Shown here: piece after piece, positions 41,396 to 50,299 of the stretch
How positions within the stretch are numbered: the stretch's first letter is position 1
Layout: each line of letters starts with the position of its first letter
Assembly: GCF_002879855.1 (NCBI RefSeq)
Contig: NZ_PNYB01000021.1
Coordinates: 31,949 to 95,948, forward strand
From: Trinickia soli
GTDB lineage: Bacteria > Pseudomonadota > Gammaproteobacteria > Burkholderiales > Burkholderiaceae
Length of the DNA stretch: 64,000 bases
Direction of reading: 5' to 3'
The notes under the pieces: generated by a model
What the model saw: only the letters and a program-made list of their open reading frames with translations
Database searches by the model: none
What the model was told of the DNA's origin: nothing
Position numbers and translations under genes: made by a program

Positions 41396-43575
41396 GGCAG
41401 AGCCTCTTCCTGTTGTATTGCGGCCAGCGGTATGCGCACACTCAACGCGAACCCGCTCTCGAGCGCTGTCTCGATCGAGACCGAACCCCCGAGCACATGG
41501 ACGCGCTCGCGTATTCCCAGCAGCCCGAAGGATTTTTCCCCGTGTCCTTCGGCCGCCTGCGCGTCGCGCACCCCACGTCCATTATCGGCAATGCGCAGCC
41601 GGCATTGGCCATCTTCGGTATCGAGCGCGATCGACACGCGCGTCGCCTCGGCGTGCTTCACCACGTTTGTCAGCGCCTCCTGAATGATACGAAAGATCGT
41701 GGTTGCACCATTTTTCGAGAACAGTGTATCGCCCGGCTCGATACGGCGCTCGATGTCGATGCCATAGCGCGTTTTGAAATCGTTGAGCAGCCAATCGATC
41801 GCGGGCATGAGACCGAGATCGTCCAGCATCACCGGCCGCAAATCGGCTGCGATGCGGCGCACCGAGCCGACCGTGGAATCGATCAGGCGGCGCATGCCTT
41901 GCAGTTGCTCAAGCACGGTTGGCGGCGCGGCCGGCGAATCGGCGAGCGATTGCTCGACCGCGGAAAGATCCATTTTCAATGCGGTCAATTGCTGACCGAG
42001 GTCGTCGTGCAACTCACGCGCGATGCGGGTCTTCTCGTCTTCGCGGACGCTTTGCAGGTTCGCCGACAACTCGCGCAACTCCTGCCGCGAGGCCTTCAGC
42101 GTGTCTTCGGAGCGCACGCGCTCGGTGACGTCGCGCAGCATGACGGCGTAAAGCTTGCCATGGCCGTCGTTGACCTGCGCGATCGACGCCTCGATCGGGA
42201 ATTCTTCGCCGTCGGCACGCAGCCCGACCAGTACCGGCTGCTGCCGCCCCATCTTGCGTTGCGTCACGCCCGTTTCGCCAAAGCGCTCGACATGCTTGCG
42301 ATGCCCCTCTCGATAGCGGGCCGGGATAAAGCGGTCGATCGGCGTGCCGATCGCATCCATGGCCGAACAGCGGAACACTTGTTCGGCGGTGGGGTTGAAC
42401 AACACGATGCGTTGCTGGGCGTCCAGCGTGATGATTGCTTCGCCCGACGAATGGAAGATCGCCATCATGCGGGCCTCGTTCAACGAGGAGCGCGAACGTG
42501 CCAGGCCCGCTTCTGCAAGCGTCGTGCCACGCTGGCGCATGAAGATGAAGACCGCAGCGCCCATGATCAGTGCGGCGGCGAGGCCCGCCGACAAAATGGC
42601 GCTGCTGCTGAAATCGGCCGAGGCGGCGAGCGTCGGATCGCTGGTGGCGTAATTGAGCGATATCGCTTGTCCGCCGAAACGCAACGTGTCGGTGCGGTGA
42701 AACTGCTGCGGCCGATCGTTCTTGTCGGCAAGCACGGCGCCCGGAGGATAAAGCGACATCGGCGGCTGGCCTGCCGATACGCGGATTTCGAAATGCGGCT
42801 CGTGCGCGGCGATGCTGGCGAACAGGTATTCCGTGTCCAGACGCGCTACCACGAAGCCGAGCAGCGCAGCGCGGCGTGCCGGGGCCAGCGCCGGCGGCGG
42901 GACCGTGCGGTAGACGGGCAGATAAAGATCGACGCGCGCATGCGCCGAGCCCCCGCCTTGCTCTGTCTCGCTAGCGCTTTCTCGTGGCAGGGGGCGGACC
43001 GACATCGCCACTTCGCCGCTATTGGCGGCGCGCATCAATGCTGCGCGGGTGAGGTCGCTGACGCCCAGGTCCCCGCCGTCGGGCGCGTCGCCACGCGGCG
43101 GCCACATGAGCACGGTGCGCGCCAGGGGACCTGCGGTAGCGTCGGCGTTCGTGGCGTGTGGCATCGAGGCGAGCGCGCTCGCAGAGGCGTCGGCGTAACC
43201 GAGCGTGCGCACGCAGGGCGGCGCGTCGTCCAGGTCGAGGCGCGAGATATATCGGTCCCACGCGTCGGGCGACGGCCTGCCGTCGCCCGACGATGATTGA
43301 GCGGCGACGAGGCCGCTCGCTCCGCGCAGCAGTTGCGAGCACAGGATGAGTTCGCGCCGAACGTCACCGGTGACATGGGATGCTCGCGTGTCGAAGCTGC
43401 CCTGGGCGACGGCGAGCAGATGCTTGTGCACGACGAGCGCCGACACAAACGCGGCAAAGAAAAAGACGGCCGCTGTTGCGATCGCGGCCAACAACGGCAC
43501 GCGCAGCGGCGCGTTGTCGCCCTTGCGCTCATCGGGCGGCGTGGCGGGTGAAGGCGAGGTTCCTGCTGCGGACAT
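41392..43575 (-). CDS. Membrane PAS sensor kinase (HisKA_3, NarX/UhpB type)
   Basis: 727 residues from the ATG at 43575, preceded by AGGAT; the in-frame Met two codons up is possible. TM1 (VPLLAAIATAAVFFFAAFVS), a periplasmic CHASE-like sensor to about 310, TM2 near 325-345 (ILSAGLAAALIMGAAVFIFM), PAS (EARMMAIFHSSGEAIITLDA), HisKA_3 with the phospho-His in RIARELHDDLGQQL and an HATPase domain. Coupled to the NarL-type regulator at 40748. Signal unknown. Confidence 0.95.
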   Translation of the reverse strand: MSAAGTSPSPATPPDERKGDNAPLRVPLLAAIATAAVFFFAAFVSALVVHKHLLAVAQGSFDTRASHVTGDVRRELILCSQLLRGASGLVAAQSSSGDGRPSPDAWDRYISRLDLDDAPPCVRTLGYADASASALASMPHATNADATAGPLARTVLMWPPRGDAPDGGDLGVSDLTRAALMRAANSGEVAMSVRPLPRESASETEQGGGSAHARVDLYLPVYRTVPPPALAPARRAALLGFVVARLDTEYLFASIAAHEPHFEIRVSAGQPPMSLYPPGAVLADKNDRPQQFHRTDTLRFGGQAISLNYATSDPTLAASADFSSSAILSAGLAAALIMGAAVFIFMRQRGTTLAEAGLARSRSSLNEARMMAIFHSSGEAIITLDAQQRIVLFNPTAEQVFRCSAMDAIGTPIDRFIPARYREGHRKHVERFGETGVTQRKMGRQQPVLVGLRADGEEFPIEASIAQVNDGHGKLYAVMLRDVTERVRSEDTLKASRQELRELSANLQSVREDEKTRIARELHDDLGQQLTALKMDLSAVEQSLADSPAAPPTVLEQLQGMRRLIDSTVGSVRRIAADLRPVMLDDLGLMPAIDWLLNDFKTRYGIDIERRIEPGDTLFSKNGATTIFRIIQEALTNVVKHAEATRVSIALDTEDGQCRLRIADNGRGVRDAQAAEGHGEKSFGLLGIRERVHVLGGSVSIETALESGFALSVRIPLAAIQQEEALP

Positions 43576-44064
43576 GCTCATCCTGCGGATGGTCGAGTAC
43601 CTGGGCCGCTTCACGCGGCGCAGGGCCGAAACTACGAGATTCAAGCCGGCGATCGCCTGGCGCGAGTTCTGCAGGCTTGGCGCGAATTGTCCTAGATTAA
43701 CGCCCGCCTGCCAATGGCGCGCGCGTCGCCCTCGCCGCCGCCGGTCAAGCGAAGCATAGATCAGAGAATAAAAAGACGCGAAAAAGACGCAATGGGCTGA
43801 ACGTGCCGACGCCAAATGCTCGTTGAATTTTACGGGCGGCGATTTATCGTCGAACGGTGGTTCGGGCAGAAAGCGCCCGATGATTGATTCAATACGCGTT
43901 TGAATGGGCAATGAACGCTTGATCGCGAAACAGCGCGTAGCGCGAGGGCATGTCCATCGGCCCGTCGAGCGCTGCGATCATTCGGCCATGGACGAGACTC
44001 GATTCGATCGAGCCATCGACACCAATCCGCTTGCCGGGCGACCGGAGCAAGCGGCGAGCGTCAA
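43576..44064. other. Intergenic region, 489 bp
   Basis: Upstream of the sensor kinase and downstream of the 62-residue gene. Minus-strand frames open through it read as random sequence without SD. A small hairpin (CGGGC-AGAAA-GCCCG near 43866) is seen; no known operator or RNA was identified. Confidence 0.45.
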
Positions 44065-44253
44065 TCAATGTTTGTCGGTGTCGCGCAGCGCGTCGACGAA
44101 GCGCAGGAACGAATTGAGCGAGCCAGCCACGCTTTGGTATCTCTCGCGCCCGATCTGCCCGTCGAGCGTGACGAGCAATCCTGCATCGCGTGCGAGTTCG
44201 AGAATGTCTTCGACGTTTCCCGCCGAAGCATGATTCGCAACTTTGGTCGACAT
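44065..44253 (-). CDS. Small hypothetical protein (62 residues)
   Basis: Starts at 44253 after CGGAG with normal spacing. It reads MSTKVANHASAGNVEDILEL, ARDAGLLVTLDGQIGRERYQ, SVAGSLNSFLRFVDALRDTD, amphipathic helices with no membrane segment or signal peptide. Family not recognised; conserved-looking composition, with a possible regulatory-adaptor role only a guess. Confidence 0.65.
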   Translation of the reverse strand: MSTKVANHASAGNVEDILELARDAGLLVTLDGQIGRERYQSVAGSLNSFLRFVDALRDTDKH

Positions 44254-44457
44254 GGCGGCTCTCCGTATGGCGTTTGATCGCGAGCTATCGGCCGGAAGAG
44301 CGCCGGGCTCAACGAATCGGTATCCGTTGTCTGGAGTATTGGCCGCGCCGCGGGCGTTGCAAATCAGGGGGCGCCGAACTTGGCGTAGGAGGGAGAGGAG
44401 CGATGTCAGCGTTTGCCTACAAGCCGGGCGCATGCGCGCGGCGGGTACCGTGATGCG

Positions 44458-44805
44458 TCAAAACGCGATGCTCAAGCCGTAGTCGAACGCCAGGATGAGC
44501 AATGAACCGAACAGTCCGAGAAACACCGTCGTAAAGCGATGCTGGAGGTCGGATTGCCGCGCGACCCACGCAGCGGCCAGAAACACGCCTTCGGCCAGAA
44601 GTTGGACGGCGAACATGGCAAGCATCAACGAAGGTCCGCGACTGGACTCGCCGAAGTGGGAAAACTCGATCCCGTGCGAGGCCATCCAATAGCCGACGCG
44701 GTAGACCTCGAATGCGAGGAGCAGCACGGGAAAAATGTAGCTCGCAAGATACGTGGGCGCCGATCTTTGCGCCGCTCGCGAATCGATGTGAGGGCTGTGC
44801 TGCAT
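44458..44805 (-). CDS. Small membrane protein of unknown function
   Basis: 115 residues; AGGAGA before 44805 sets the start. Three hydrophobic segments (YLASYIFPVLLLAFEVYRVG, SLMLAMFAVQLLAEGVFLAA, TTVFLGLFGSLLILAFDYGL) indicate an inner-membrane protein. No family recognised. An FNR/ANR-type box lies 54 bp upstream. Confidence 0.7.
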   Translation of the reverse strand: MQHSPHIDSRAAQRSAPTYLASYIFPVLLLAFEVYRVGYWMASHGIEFSHFGESSRGPSLMLAMFAVQLLAEGVFLAAAWVARQSDLQHRFTTVFLGLFGSLLILAFDYGLSIAF

Positions 44806-44858
44806 GTCGATCTCCTGGCCTGACGGCCTCAATCTAAGCGCGCGTCGATTTCGCGCTT

Positions 44859-44872
44859 TTGACATGAATCAA
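44859..44872. promoter_or_regulatory. FNR/ANR-type box
   Basis: TTGACATGAATCAA fits TTGAY-N4-RTCAA, 54 bp upstream of the start of the membrane protein gene at 44805 on the minus strand. Confidence 0.55.
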
Positions 44873-45025
44873 CGGTGTCGCCCGGCGATGCGCGGTCGAA
44901 CCTCCATCCCCTCGGGGGTGACTGCGAAAGCAAAACGAAAATACCAAGAAAGCAAATCGATGGCTTGTGCCTCGCCGAACGCTGAACGCGGCAATGAAGT
45001 TGCTCCCGGAAGTTGCTCCCGGGCC

Positions 45026-45391
45026 CTAGTGCTCGGACAACTCGGCCAGCACCCTGGGCAGGCGGGCGAACTCGCCCGCCTTGTCGAGGAAAAGTCCTGC
45101 GCCGAGATCGAGGCATGCCTTGCGCATCTGTGCGTAGGCGGAATTGCTGAGCACGATGGCGGTCGTCGCGGGCCGATGCTGGTGCAACCACTTCAGGATC
45201 GTGAGTCCGCTCGTGCCGCCTCTGAGCTGCAGATCGACGATCACGACATCGGGCTCGCTCTCCCGGATGGCAGCGAGTGCGGCGGCGGGCTCGTCGGCTT
45301 GTGCAACGATTTGTGCGCCGGGGACCATTTGCACGAGTTCGCACAGGCGGTCGCGGATGGGCGCGAAGTCTTCTACGAGTAACACCTTCAT
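45026..45391 (-). CDS. Stand-alone response-regulator receiver
   Basis: 121 residues, one receiver domain: MKVLLVEDFAPIRDRLCELV, phospho-Asp in VVIVDLQLRGGTSGL, AIVLSNSAYAQM and Lys in LFLDKAGEF. No effector domain. Sits divergently next to the PAS-PAS kinase at 45612 and may be its phosphate acceptor. ATG at 45391 chosen for the canonical MKVLLVED start. Confidence 0.9.
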   Translation of the reverse strand: MKVLLVEDFAPIRDRLCELVQMVPGAQIVAQADEPAAALAAIRESEPDVVIVDLQLRGGTSGLTILKWLHQHRPATTAIVLSNSAYAQMRKACLDLGAGLFLDKAGEFARLPRVLAELSEH

Positions 45392-45611
45392 GACTGACAA
45401 CGACAATTCGATTGGATGCCTTCAGTGTCCAGGAAACGAATCACGTGTGAAATCAGCTTGGGACTTGATTGCTGTGCGTGTTTCGGCTCGTCTGTCAGAC
45501 ACGGCTTACATGGGTTCGTGAGCAAACGTTTGCGAAGTATCTCGCGCTTCGCATGACAGTTCTCTCATACCAGAGCTAGACTGAGGTATTAGCGATCGCG
45601 GGAGCCGCTCC

Positions 45612-47135
45612 TTGAATATTCGGCCGTCACCTTCAGACCCGCATAACGACGGTGCGTTATTGCAGCGTATTTCGCCCGAGAAACGCTATCGGGTGCTCGT
45701 CGACTCGATCAAGGACTACGCGATTTTGCTGCTCGACACGAAGGGCCGGATCGCGACGTGGAACGGGGGGGCGGAACGCATCAAGGGCTATCGGGCTCAG
45801 GAGATCATCGGGCGCCATTTTTCGGTGTTCTATCCCGCGGACGTAGTGGCGCGCGGTTACCCCGACGAAGAGTTGCTCAGGGCCGGGGAGCTCGGCCGCT
45901 GGGAAGACGAAGGGTGGCGCGTGCGCAAGGACGGGTCGCGCTTTTGGGCCAATGTCGTCATCACCGCGCTGCGTGACGAAACGGGCGATCTGATGGGATT
46001 CGCCAAAATCACGCGCGACCTGACCGAACGCCGCAATAACGAAGAGCAATTGCGCCAAAGCGAGGAGCGCATGCGTCGGTTGATGGACGCCGTCGAGGAC
46101 GCGATCTTCATGCTCAATCCCCAAGGACAGGTGACGAGTTGGAATGGGGGCGCGACCCGCCTGCTCGGGTTCCATGCGGCCGAAATCATCGGGCGGCATT
46201 TCTCGCGTTTCTATCCGATCGAGAACATCGCCGAGCGCGAGCCCGAACGCGAGTTGGCCGACGCCGCGGCCTACGGCCGTATCGAAAAAGAGGGATGGCG
46301 CCTGCGCAAAGACGGGACGCGGTTTTGCGCGAACATCGTCGTGACGGCGGTCTACGGCATGGCCGGCGACCTGGTCGGGTTCGCCAAGGTCGTGCGCGAT
46401 ATCAGCGAGCGCAATCAATTGCGTCAACTCGAATACGCGAGCGAGCTGGCAGCGCGGATCGAGGCGACGCGCGAAGAGGAGAAGAAGCGCATCGCCCGCG
46501 AATTGCACGACGATCTGGGGCAGCAACTGACCGCGTTGAAGATGGACCTGGCGGTGTTGGCCGAGGCCGACGCGCAGGCAAGCATCGACGACTCGCTTTC
46601 GTTGCAGGCGGTCCGCGTGCGCGCGCTTGCGATGCGCGAGGCTGTCGACCATGCGATTTCATCGGTGCGGCGGCTCGCGGCGGGGTTGCGTCCCGCGGTA
46701 TTGGACGATCTCGGCTTGTTGCCCGCGCTCGAATGGCTCGTCGACGATTTCCGCCAGCGGTCGCGGTTGCACGTCGACATCACGAGCGATGCCGCAGGCG
46801 TCGTGTTCAACGACGCCGCCTCGACGGCGATCTTCAGGATCGTGCAGGAGGCGCTGACCAATGTGGTGCGACATGCGCAGCACGCCACCGCGGTCGAGAT
46901 CGAGTTCCGATGCAATGCAACGGCGTGTCTGGTGATGATTCGCGACAACGGCGTCGGTATCGAGAACGGCGCCGCCGATGTTCACGGGCGGCCGAGCCCC
47001 TCTGGATTGGCCGGCATTCGCGAACGCGTGCGCAGGCTGGGCGGAGCGGTGTCTATCGGAACTGAAGCGGACGGCGGCTTTTCCGTCCGCGTGTCGTTGC
47101 CTCGCGAAGCCGTCGAAGCGGTCGAAGACCGGTGA
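45612..47135 (+). CDS. PAS-PAS HisKA_3 soluble sensor kinase
   Basis: 507 residues from a TTG preceded by GGGAG. Two PAS domains, about 25-150 and 155-275, are close copies (IATWNGGAERIKGYRAQEII versus VTSWNGGATRLLGFHAAEII; both end in GFAKxxRDxxER). The kinase has His299 in RIARELHDDLGQQL and an HATPase (IFRIVQEALTNVVRHAQHA, GLAGIRERVRRLGG). No TM helix. No DNA-binding partner adjacent; nearest receivers are 45026 and 48184. Confidence 0.93.
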   Translation: MNIRPSPSDPHNDGALLQRISPEKRYRVLVDSIKDYAILLLDTKGRIATWNGGAERIKGYRAQEIIGRHFSVFYPADVVARGYPDEELLRAGELGRWEDEGWRVRKDGSRFWANVVITALRDETGDLMGFAKITRDLTERRNNEEQLRQSEERMRRLMDAVEDAIFMLNPQGQVTSWNGGATRLLGFHAAEIIGRHFSRFYPIENIAEREPERELADAAAYGRIEKEGWRLRKDGTRFCANIVVTAVYGMAGDLVGFAKVVRDISERNQLRQLEYASELAARIEATREEEKKRIARELHDDLGQQLTALKMDLAVLAEADAQASIDDSLSLQAVRVRALAMREAVDHAISSVRRLAAGLRPAVLDDLGLLPALEWLVDDFRQRSRLHVDITSDAAGVVFNDAASTAIFRIVQEALTNVVRHAQHATAVEIEFRCNATACLVMIRDNGVGIENGAADVHGRPSPSGLAGIRERVRRLGGAVSIGTEADGGFSVRVSLPREAVEAVEDR

Positions 47136-47179
47136 TCGCGCTGACGCTGCGGTCGAAGGAACGGTCTGGTCGTTGCCGC

Positions 47180-48034
47180 TTAGAACTCGTAATTCACTGA
47201 AACGTCGAACACGCCTGACGCGCGCGTTTGGGTAATCGGGCTGTGCGCCGCGGCGCCGACGAGTTGCTGGAATGCGCCGTCGGCACTGACGATCCAATGC
47301 TTCCTGACCCTCAGCGACGCGGAAACGCCGAATCCTACGGAGCGGATGCCGGCTGACGCATCGTACTGTCGATAGCCCGAGCGTGCCGACTGTTGCGCGT
47401 TGACGCCGAACCAACTGTTCATGTATCGCGAATCGGCGATCGTCATCGTGGGGCCGGCGAACCATGAGAACGTCTCCGAGCTGCCCGGCATCGGCATATA
47501 GGCGCCGAGATCGCCGATCCAGCCGTTGTCGCCGCCGAAGTTGCGGCGAAGATCGGCTCGCAAGACGAGCGGAAACGACTTCGAAATCGCGTACTCGCCG
47601 AGCAGTCGCAGGCTCGGGGCCGGGTTGATGTTGCCCATCCCGCTCAAATGATCGAGATCGTCGGCTGCACGCCGGCCGAGGTCATAGGAGGCGGCCACTC
47701 CCACGCGCCAGTTCGGGCCCGTCAGGACATTCACGCCAATGCCTTCCCCCGTGGAGAGGAAGAAGCGATCGCGGTAACGAATGTCGATGCTCGGGCCGCC
47801 CATCAGGTGATAGCGGTCGGAGCCGTCGTAGCGCGGCTGAAAACTGGCGGAGGGCCCCACGCGGATGCGCCAGGTGGGAAGCTTGGGCTCAAACATTTGC
47901 TCGAGCAGAATGCCTGACGAGTACTGCCACTCGGCGAGCGGCGAGGGCGTCTGTGCATGCACCGCTGCAGGAGCGAGCGCCATGAAAACGGCGCCCGTAA
48001 GAGCCACGCGCGATGCCGCGATGGAGGTCGACAT
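47180..48034 (-). CDS. MipA/OmpV-family outer-membrane protein
   Basis: 284 residues, start after AAGGAA, signal peptide to AAVHAQ. The beta-rich body (RIRVGPSASFQPRYDGSDRY, GGPSIDIRYRDRFFLSTGEG, GVNVLTGPNWRVGVAASYDL) matches MipA/OmpV, and the terminus FDVSVNYEF carries the outer-membrane Phe. MipA scaffolds murein enzymes in E. coli; here the role is not known. Divergent from the receiver at 48184. Confidence 0.92.
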   Translation of the reverse strand: MSTSIAASRVALTGAVFMALAPAAVHAQTPSPLAEWQYSSGILLEQMFEPKLPTWRIRVGPSASFQPRYDGSDRYHLMGGPSIDIRYRDRFFLSTGEGIGVNVLTGPNWRVGVAASYDLGRRAADDLDHLSGMGNINPAPSLRLLGEYAISKSFPLVLRADLRRNFGGDNGWIGDLGAYMPMPGSSETFSWFAGPTMTIADSRYMNSWFGVNAQQSARSGYRQYDASAGIRSVGFGVSASLRVRKHWIVSADGAFQQLVGAAAHSPITQTRASGVFDVSVNYEF

Positions 48035-48183
48035 AAGCTGTTTTCCTTATTCGATAGCAAGAGGCGCAAGCAAATCGTGCCAGAGCTGTGAGCAATGCGC
48101 ATGCCTTTTTTTGTCGCGGCTAGCGGGAGCGGGTGCGTTATTTGCATTGCTTCGCGTTTGCGTCGAGACCTACCTGGGGAGAG

Positions 48184-48684
48184 ATGGCCGTGACCAAGCC
48201 CGATAAAGCGAGCGAGGACGTCGTGCTATGGCGCACATTCCGGCCGGCGATGGCCAATCATCGGCGGGTGCTGGTGGTCGACGACTATCGCGACGCGGCG
48301 CAGGCCTTGCAACTTTTGCTCGACGCGGACGGCTTCGAATGCCGCGCGACCAGCGATCCGCATGAGGCTTGCGCGATCGCGCGCGAATGGCAACCGTTCG
48401 CCGTCATGCTCGACATTGCCATGCCCGGAATGGACGGCCTCGAACTGGCGCGCCGGCTTCGCGCCGATGAGGCGACGGCGCACATGCTGCTGATCGCATG
48501 CACGGGCTACGCATCGTCGGAGGACCGCGCGCGCGCCCGGGAGGCAGGCTTCGACGCGCATTGCGCAAAGCCGCTCACGCCGGAGCTGATTTTGCGTGTG
48601 CTCGAATTTGCGAGCGAGGGCGCGTCTCACGTTTTGGATCCCATCGACCGTTCCTGCGACGGTGAGCCGTGCGGCGGTCGCTGA
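48184..48684 (+). CDS. Stand-alone response-regulator receiver
   Basis: 166 residues. After a ~24-residue extension the receiver reads HRRVLVVDDYRDAAQALQLL, phospho-Asp in AVMLDIAMPGMDGLELARRL, TGYASSEDRARAREAGFDAH and Lys in HCAKPLT. No output domain; resembles CheY-like domains fused to hybrid kinases. Alternative GTG start two codons in. Confidence 0.88.
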   Translation: MAVTKPDKASEDVVLWRTFRPAMANHRRVLVVDDYRDAAQALQLLLDADGFECRATSDPHEACAIAREWQPFAVMLDIAMPGMDGLELARRLRADEATAHMLLIACTGYASSEDRARAREAGFDAHCAKPLTPELILRVLEFASEGASHVLDPIDRSCDGEPCGGR

Positions 48685-48830
48685 ACGAGAACGCTGTGCA
48701 CCGACCGCGCACGCGTTGCGCACACCACGAATCCGCAGACTTGTCATAGCCAAAACGGCGTGCTCCAATCGCGCGGAGTCGGCGCCACGCTGCCTTCACG
48801 ATGCGCCGCTCGTACCCCGGGGGCGTGACA

Positions 48831-49400
48831 ATGAAGCATTCGTTGCAAGCATCTGGCATGGGGGCGGCCGCGACGGTCGCCATAGCGCTGACGGCGCTGG
48901 CAGTGGCAGTACCGGTTGTCGCCGACGGCGTGCGCGCCAATCATGGCCATGATCCGTTCTTCCGGATCTCTGACGCTATCCCGGCCTGCCCGGCTCCGCT
49001 CGGCCCGTTCGAGACGGAGCAGGAATGGCTCGGCGAATCGCACTACCGTATCGAGCGTGGCAACAGCTGCTGGTGGGAGGGACGTTGCAGACTGCCGAAC
49101 GGGTATCTCTACGATAAGGAAATCGAAGAGGCCGTGAAGCGGCGTCTATCGAATATCGAGCCGGCCGTGCACTGGCGTGAGCAGACGACGCTGTGGCTGA
49201 CATTGCAGCGGCGATTCATCTACGTGCAAGGCTGTGTCGCGCCCGGTTTCGACAAGCATGCCTTCCTCTCCGAACTCGCCAAAACGGCCGACGTCGAACG
49301 CGTGCTCGATACGACCACGACCGACCCTGCATCCGACTCCTTGCCCTATCGCACGCAGGCCGATCCGGACAAATTCGCGTATCCGCCCAACGGCGGCTAG
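48831..49400 (+). CDS. Exported BON-domain-like protein
   Basis: 189 residues; signal-like N-terminus (MGAAATVAIALTALAVAVPV). A BON-type segment follows: DKEIEEAVKRRLSNIEPAVH, QTTLWLTLQRRFIYVQGCVA, FLSELAKTADVERVLDTTTT, with the strand-helix pattern of BON domains (phospholipid or envelope binding). Four Cys in the mature part could form disulfides. Periplasmic role in envelope stress is inferred. Confidence 0.7.
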   Translation: MKHSLQASGMGAAATVAIALTALAVAVPVVADGVRANHGHDPFFRISDAIPACPAPLGPFETEQEWLGESHYRIERGNSCWWEGRCRLPNGYLYDKEIEEAVKRRLSNIEPAVHWREQTTLWLTLQRRFIYVQGCVAPGFDKHAFLSELAKTADVERVLDTTTTDPASDSLPYRTQADPDKFAYPPNGG

Positions 49401-49571
49401 CGCTGCGCCTTGACGCGCCGCATGGCGACGCCTGCGGGGATCGCTTTCGCCATCGGCCGTGCGATTGCGGGTGCGGCCGAATGTAACTTTGACTTGGGTG
49501 ATACGGCGGCGGGTGCCAGACATCGATGGTGCAATGCCCATGCCGAACGCCTCCAAGGTGGGCGATACGCT

Positions 49572-49589
49572 TTGGCACGAATGATGCAT
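49572..49589 (+). promoter_or_regulatory. Sigma-54-type promoter before the ferritin-like gene
   Basis: TTGGCACGAATGATGCAT has GG (-24) and GC (-12) exactly 10 nt apart and matches TTGGCACG-N4-TTGCW at all but one key base. It lies about 90 bp upstream of 49678. Confidence 0.6.
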
Positions 49590-49677
49590 ACCCTCCCTCG
49601 AACGTGAGCGGCACGCGACGGCAGGCCGCTCGCGCGCCGAGCCGTGTTTCGTCAATACAAATCGATGGAGAAACCCC

Positions 49678-50232
49678 ATGGCGAATCAACCGTTTCTGTC
49701 GGACGTCAAGGCCCTTCGCAAGCGTGCGCGCGAGCATATCGAAGAAGGCGCCGTGACCGCCGGCTATCAGGCCGATCGCACAACGGTGCTCAAGTTGCTC
49801 AACGATGCACTGGCCACGGAGATCGTCTGCACGCTCCGTTATCGCCGGCACTATTTCATGGCGAAGGGCATTCAGTCGAAGAGCATCGCCGACGAATTCC
49901 TGCAGCATTCGAACGAAGAGCAGGGGCACGCAGACCAGATCGCCGAACGCATCGTCCAACTGGGGGGCGAGCCGAACTTTTCGCCCGACGGGTTGTTGTC
50001 GCGCAGCCACGCCGAGTATGTCGAAGGCTCTTCGCTCGTCGACATGATCAAGGAAGATCTCGTGGCCGAACGCATTGCGATCGATAGCTATCGCGAGATC
50101 ATCCGGTTCCTGGGCGACAAGGACCCTACGTCGCGCCGCGTCATGGAAAGCATTCTCGCAGTGGAGGAGGAGCATGCTGACGATATGGCTGATCTGCTGT
50201 CGGGTTTGCCCGCTGAGCACAAAGCGCGTTGA
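49678..50232 (+). CDS. Ferritin-like/bacterioferritin-family protein
   Basis: 184 residues, start after GGAGAAAC. Four-helix diiron pattern: NDALATEIVCTLRYRRHYFM (E), HSNEEQGHADQIAERIVQLG (E..H), KEDLVAERIAIDSYREIIRF (E) and ILAVEEEHADDMADLL (E..H). Close to bacterioferritin but without a clear haem Met; iron storage or peroxide detoxification is likely. Starts a run of stress genes (PfpI, DUF1488, glycine-zipper). Confidence 0.92.
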   Translation: MANQPFLSDVKALRKRAREHIEEGAVTAGYQADRTTVLKLLNDALATEIVCTLRYRRHYFMAKGIQSKSIADEFLQHSNEEQGHADQIAERIVQLGGEPNFSPDGLLSRSHAEYVEGSSLVDMIKEDLVAERIAIDSYREIIRFLGDKDPTSRRVMESILAVEEEHADDMADLLSGLPAEHKAR

Positions 50233-50299
50233 GTCGTGGTGGGCATTACGTTTGCTGCGCTGCGTATAGCACTTCACTTAACTTAGAGGAGCGGCGCCG

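Noticed and set aside
41389..43296. 635-codon plus-strand frame opposite the sensor kinase
   Set aside because: Same kind of shadow; the kinase on the minus strand has all expected motifs.
49489..49502. TTGACTTGGGTGAT as a fourth FNR-type box
   Set aside because: The right half matches only 3 of 5 positions.
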